64,000 bases of DNA from NCBI GenBank assembly GCA_013823855.1, contig PNMW01000015.1, positions 1 through 64,000 of the forward strand, written 5' to 3'. Below the pieces are notes generated by a model. It made no database searches. It was given only the letters and a program-made list of their open reading frames with translations, and was not told the DNA's origin. Below, in pieces: positions 61,684-64,000 of the stretch (position 1 is the first letter of the stretch; each line of letters begins with the position of its first letter). This stretch comes from Lysobacteraceae bacterium. GTDB taxonomy: Bacteria; Pseudomonadota; Gammaproteobacteria; Nevskiales; Nevskiaceae. Position numbers and translations under genes: made by a program.

Positions 61684-63063
61684 ATGAAACCCTTGACGCG
61701 TCGCCTGATCCCCGCCGTGATCGCGACTACGATGTTCAGCGCGCTGGCCAGCCCGGTCGCGAATGCCGACGAGCTTGCGCCGTACTACCTCGCCCCGATG
61801 GGTTCCTACGTGCTCGCCGATGACGGCCGCGGCACCAAGAACGGCATCGGCGGCACGCTGGCGCTGGGCGCCCATCTCGGCGCGCTGATCGATTTCGAGT
61901 TGCGCGGCAGCTTCATCAATTTCGGCAGCAAGGACGGCTCCGGCTCGTCGAAGCTCGGTGCCGGCGGCTTCGGCGTCAACGTCTACCTGTTCCGCGCCCC
62001 GGGCGGCAGCGGCCTGTACATCCACGGCGACGTGCAGGGCAGCGAGAAGGTGCTCTACCACTACGGCGCCGGGTACGAACTGATGTTCGGCGGCTTCGGG
62101 CTGCGCGCCGAAGGCCTGATCCGCAACGAGCAGTTCGAGCATCACGAGCCGATGATCAACGTCGGCCTGCGCATTCCGTTCGGCAGCAATCCGCCGAAGC
62201 CGGTGTTCGTGCCGCCGCCGCCTCCGCCACCGAAGGAAGAGGCCGTGGTCGCACCACCGCCTCCGCCACCTCCGCCGCCGCCTTGCAATGGCGCCGATGC
62301 CGGCACTGCGCTGTCGCTCGATGGCTGCAAGAAGGGCGACAACATCGTGCTGCGCGGCGTGAACTTCGAGTTCGACAAGGACGTGCTGACGGTCAACGCC
62401 ACGGTCATTCTCAATGAAGTGGCGTCGGCGCTGGCGCGTCGCCCCGACATCAAGGTCGAGATCGGCGGCCATACCGATGCCAAGGGCTCGGTGTCCTACA
62501 ACAAGAAGTTGTCCGATCGCCGCGCGGCGTCGGTGCGCAGCTATCTGATGCAGAAAGGCGTGGCCCAGGACCGCATCACCTCGGTTGGCTACGGAAAGAT
62601 CGTCGCCATTGCCAGCAACGACACCGACGAAGGTCGCGCACTGAATCGCCGAGTGGAGTTGACGGTGACCGATGCCGATCCGGCCGCCGGTGGCGTGGTC
62701 AGCGAACAGGCTGGCAAGGCCGATGAAGTGGTGACGCCGCCGGTCGAGGACACCATGCCGCCTGCCGAAGCCGGTGCGATGGAACTGGAAGCACCTGTTG
62801 CCCCTGCGGTCGCTGCCGCGGCAACCGCTGCGGTGTCGATCATCGACTACGAATACTCGCCGAAGGTGACCACGGTGAAAGCCGGCGGCACGGTGACCTG
62901 GACCAACAACGATCGGGTCACGCACACGGTCACTTTCGACGGCACCGACATCAAGGTGAAGTCGGCCGAGACCTACAGCCGTGCCTACCCGGCAGCGGGA
63001 ACCTTCGAATACAAGTGCGGCATTCACCCGACCATGTTCGGCACCGTGGTGGTTGTGCCCTGA
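61684..63063 (+). CDS. OmpA-family outer membrane protein with C-terminal plastocyanin/amicyanin-like cupredoxin domain
   Basis: Beta-barrel-like N-terminus; Pro-rich linker; NFEFDKDVLTVNA...GGHTDAKGSVSYNKKLSDRRAASVRSYL OmpA domain; then SIIDYEYSPKVTTVKAGGTVTWTNNDRVTHTVTFDG...GTFEYKCGIHPTMFGTVVV with H/C/H/M copper ligands. Confidence 0.88.
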   Translation: MKPLTRRLIPAVIATTMFSALASPVANADELAPYYLAPMGSYVLADDGRGTKNGIGGTLALGAHLGALIDFELRGSFINFGSKDGSGSSKLGAGGFGVNVYLFRAPGGSGLYIHGDVQGSEKVLYHYGAGYELMFGGFGLRAEGLIRNEQFEHHEPMINVGLRIPFGSNPPKPVFVPPPPPPPKEEAVVAPPPPPPPPPPCNGADAGTALSLDGCKKGDNIVLRGVNFEFDKDVLTVNATVILNEVASALARRPDIKVEIGGHTDAKGSVSYNKKLSDRRAASVRSYLMQKGVAQDRITSVGYGKIVAIASNDTDEGRALNRRVELTVTDADPAAGGVVSEQAGKADEVVTPPVEDTMPPAEAGAMELEAPVAPAVAAAATAAVSIIDYEYSPKVTTVKAGGTVTWTNNDRVTHTVTFDGTDIKVKSAETYSRAYPAAGTFEYKCGIHPTMFGTVVVVP

Positions 63064-63141
63064 GGACAGTCGCCGCCATCGACGGATCGCTGGCGGCGGC
63101 TGGGTCCTGGACGAAGTTCCCTTTAGCTCGGACCCATTGAA

Positions 63142-63822
63142 ATGAAGACCCAGACTTGTGAAGCATCTTCATCCATGCGTTCGGCCTATGCGCCGAGCAA
63201 GAGTCGAATCGGCAGTGACAAGACGGGCGCGATGAAACACGCAAACCGAGGCTTGCGGGTGATGCTGGTCGATGACGATCAGACGCGCCTTGCCATGATG
63301 GAACAGGCGCTGGTCGCCGAAGGCCACGTGATCGTCGTGCGCCTCGATGCGCAGGCTGATCTGCTGGCCGGCGTGACCCTGCACCAGCCGGACGTGATCT
63401 TCATCGACGTCGATGCGCCGAGTCGCGACACGCTTGAATCGCTGGGTCAGATCCATCGCGAACGGCCACGGCCGATCGTGCTGTTCGCGGCACGAAGTGA
63501 CGCTGAAACCGCGCATCGGGCGATCCACGCCGGGGTCAGCGCCTATGTCGTCGATGGTCTGCATCCGACGCGCCTCAGCGCGCTGCTCGATGTCGCCATC
63601 GCCCGTTTCGAGGTTCATCAGGCGCTGAGCCGTGAGCTGTCGGCTGCCAACGCAAGACTTGCCGACCAGCGCGACATCGAGAAGGCCAAGGGCCTGTTGA
63701 TGAAGCGCCGCAAGATCGATGAGGAGGAGGCTTATGGAATGCTCCGGAAGATGGCGATGGACCGGAAGCAGAGAATCGGCGATTACGCGCGCTTGCTGCT
63801 CGCCGCATCCGACTTGCTGTAA
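63142..63822 (+). CDS. nasT: ANTAR-domain response regulator, NasT-like (start may instead be 63232)
   Basis: Receiver-like LRVMLVDDDQTRLAMMEQAL...; C-terminal ANTAR RDIEKAKGLLMKRRKIDEEEAYGMLRKMAMDRKQRIGDYARLLL. Confidence 0.9.
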   Translation: MKTQTCEASSSMRSAYAPSKSRIGSDKTGAMKHANRGLRVMLVDDDQTRLAMMEQALVAEGHVIVVRLDAQADLLAGVTLHQPDVIFIDVDAPSRDTLESLGQIHRERPRPIVLFAARSDAETAHRAIHAGVSAYVVDGLHPTRLSALLDVAIARFEVHQALSRELSAANARLADQRDIEKAKGLLMKRRKIDEEEAYGMLRKMAMDRKQRIGDYARLLLAASDLL

Positions 63823-63842
63823 GCCGCCCAGGGACGGTCGTG

Positions 63843-64000
63843 ATGATTAACGGGCTGGAAAAAACCAGGATTCGCCTCGGCATGCTGCCGCTGGCAGATG
63901 CTGCGCCACTGATCGTGGCGCGGTCGTGCGGCTTCTTCGCCCGGCACGGCCTGGAAGTGGAGTTGAGCGCCGAGCGTGCCTGGGCCGCGCTTCGCGACAA
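63843..64000 (+). CDS. nasS: NasS-like nitrate sensor (CmpA/NrtA family), truncated by window end
   Basis: MINGLEKTRIRLGMLPLADAAPLIVARSCGFFARHGLEVELSAERAWAALRD; directly follows nasT. Confidence 0.8.
   Translation, partial: MINGLEKTRIRLGMLPLADAAPLIVARSCGFFARHGLEVELSAERAWAALRD

Noticed and set aside
62205-62285. CCG-rich repeat tract considered as a microsatellite or phase-variable repeat
   Set aside because: Encodes the Pro-rich linker of the OmpA-family protein with mixed codons; not a uniform repeat unit.

Overview
The 64 kb window is a high-GC proteobacterial chromosome segment, probably Gammaproteobacteria judging by gene content (inference). It is gene-dense, and I saw no rRNA, tRNA, CRISPR array, prophage or intact IS element.

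Main blocks:
(1) TonB-dependent receptor 3' end and a dienelactone hydrolase, then a lower-GC orphan gene with repeat-rich flanking DNA.
(2) A tonB-exbB-exbD-exbD operon (- strand), a sigma-54 activator of SfnR type, a rhodanese-like protein lacking the catalytic Cys, an M14-like peptidase, an XPD/DinG-type helicase with an N-terminal nuclease-like domain, and an RluA-family enzyme.
(3) Acyl-CoA dehydrogenase, alpha/beta hydrolase and PhaC-like genes; dus; a TetR regulator divergent from a carboxylase/acyl-CoA dehydrogenase operon.
(4) waaF-ilvE-hldE, aguAB and an aldehyde dehydrogenase.
(5) A complete nitrate-assimilation region (narK-nirB-nirD-FAD reductase-nasA, and porin-nrtA-ntrB-nrtD), with two matching sigma-54 promoters, an NtrC-type palindrome and an ANTAR (NasT)-type two-hairpin antiterminator/terminator leader. 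nasT and the start of nasS lie at the right edge.
(6) A TPR/ExbB/ExbD/ExbD/AgmX-like envelope energy-transduction cluster.
(7) An OmpA-family protein fused to a C-terminal cupredoxin domain.

The most interesting items are the OmpA-cupredoxin fusion, the ANTAR leader, the TPR-ExbBD cluster, a 59-aa ORF carrying a duplicated permease tail between ntrB and nrtD, and an orphan + strand terminator suggesting a small RNA. All assignments come from reading the sequence; no database search was run.
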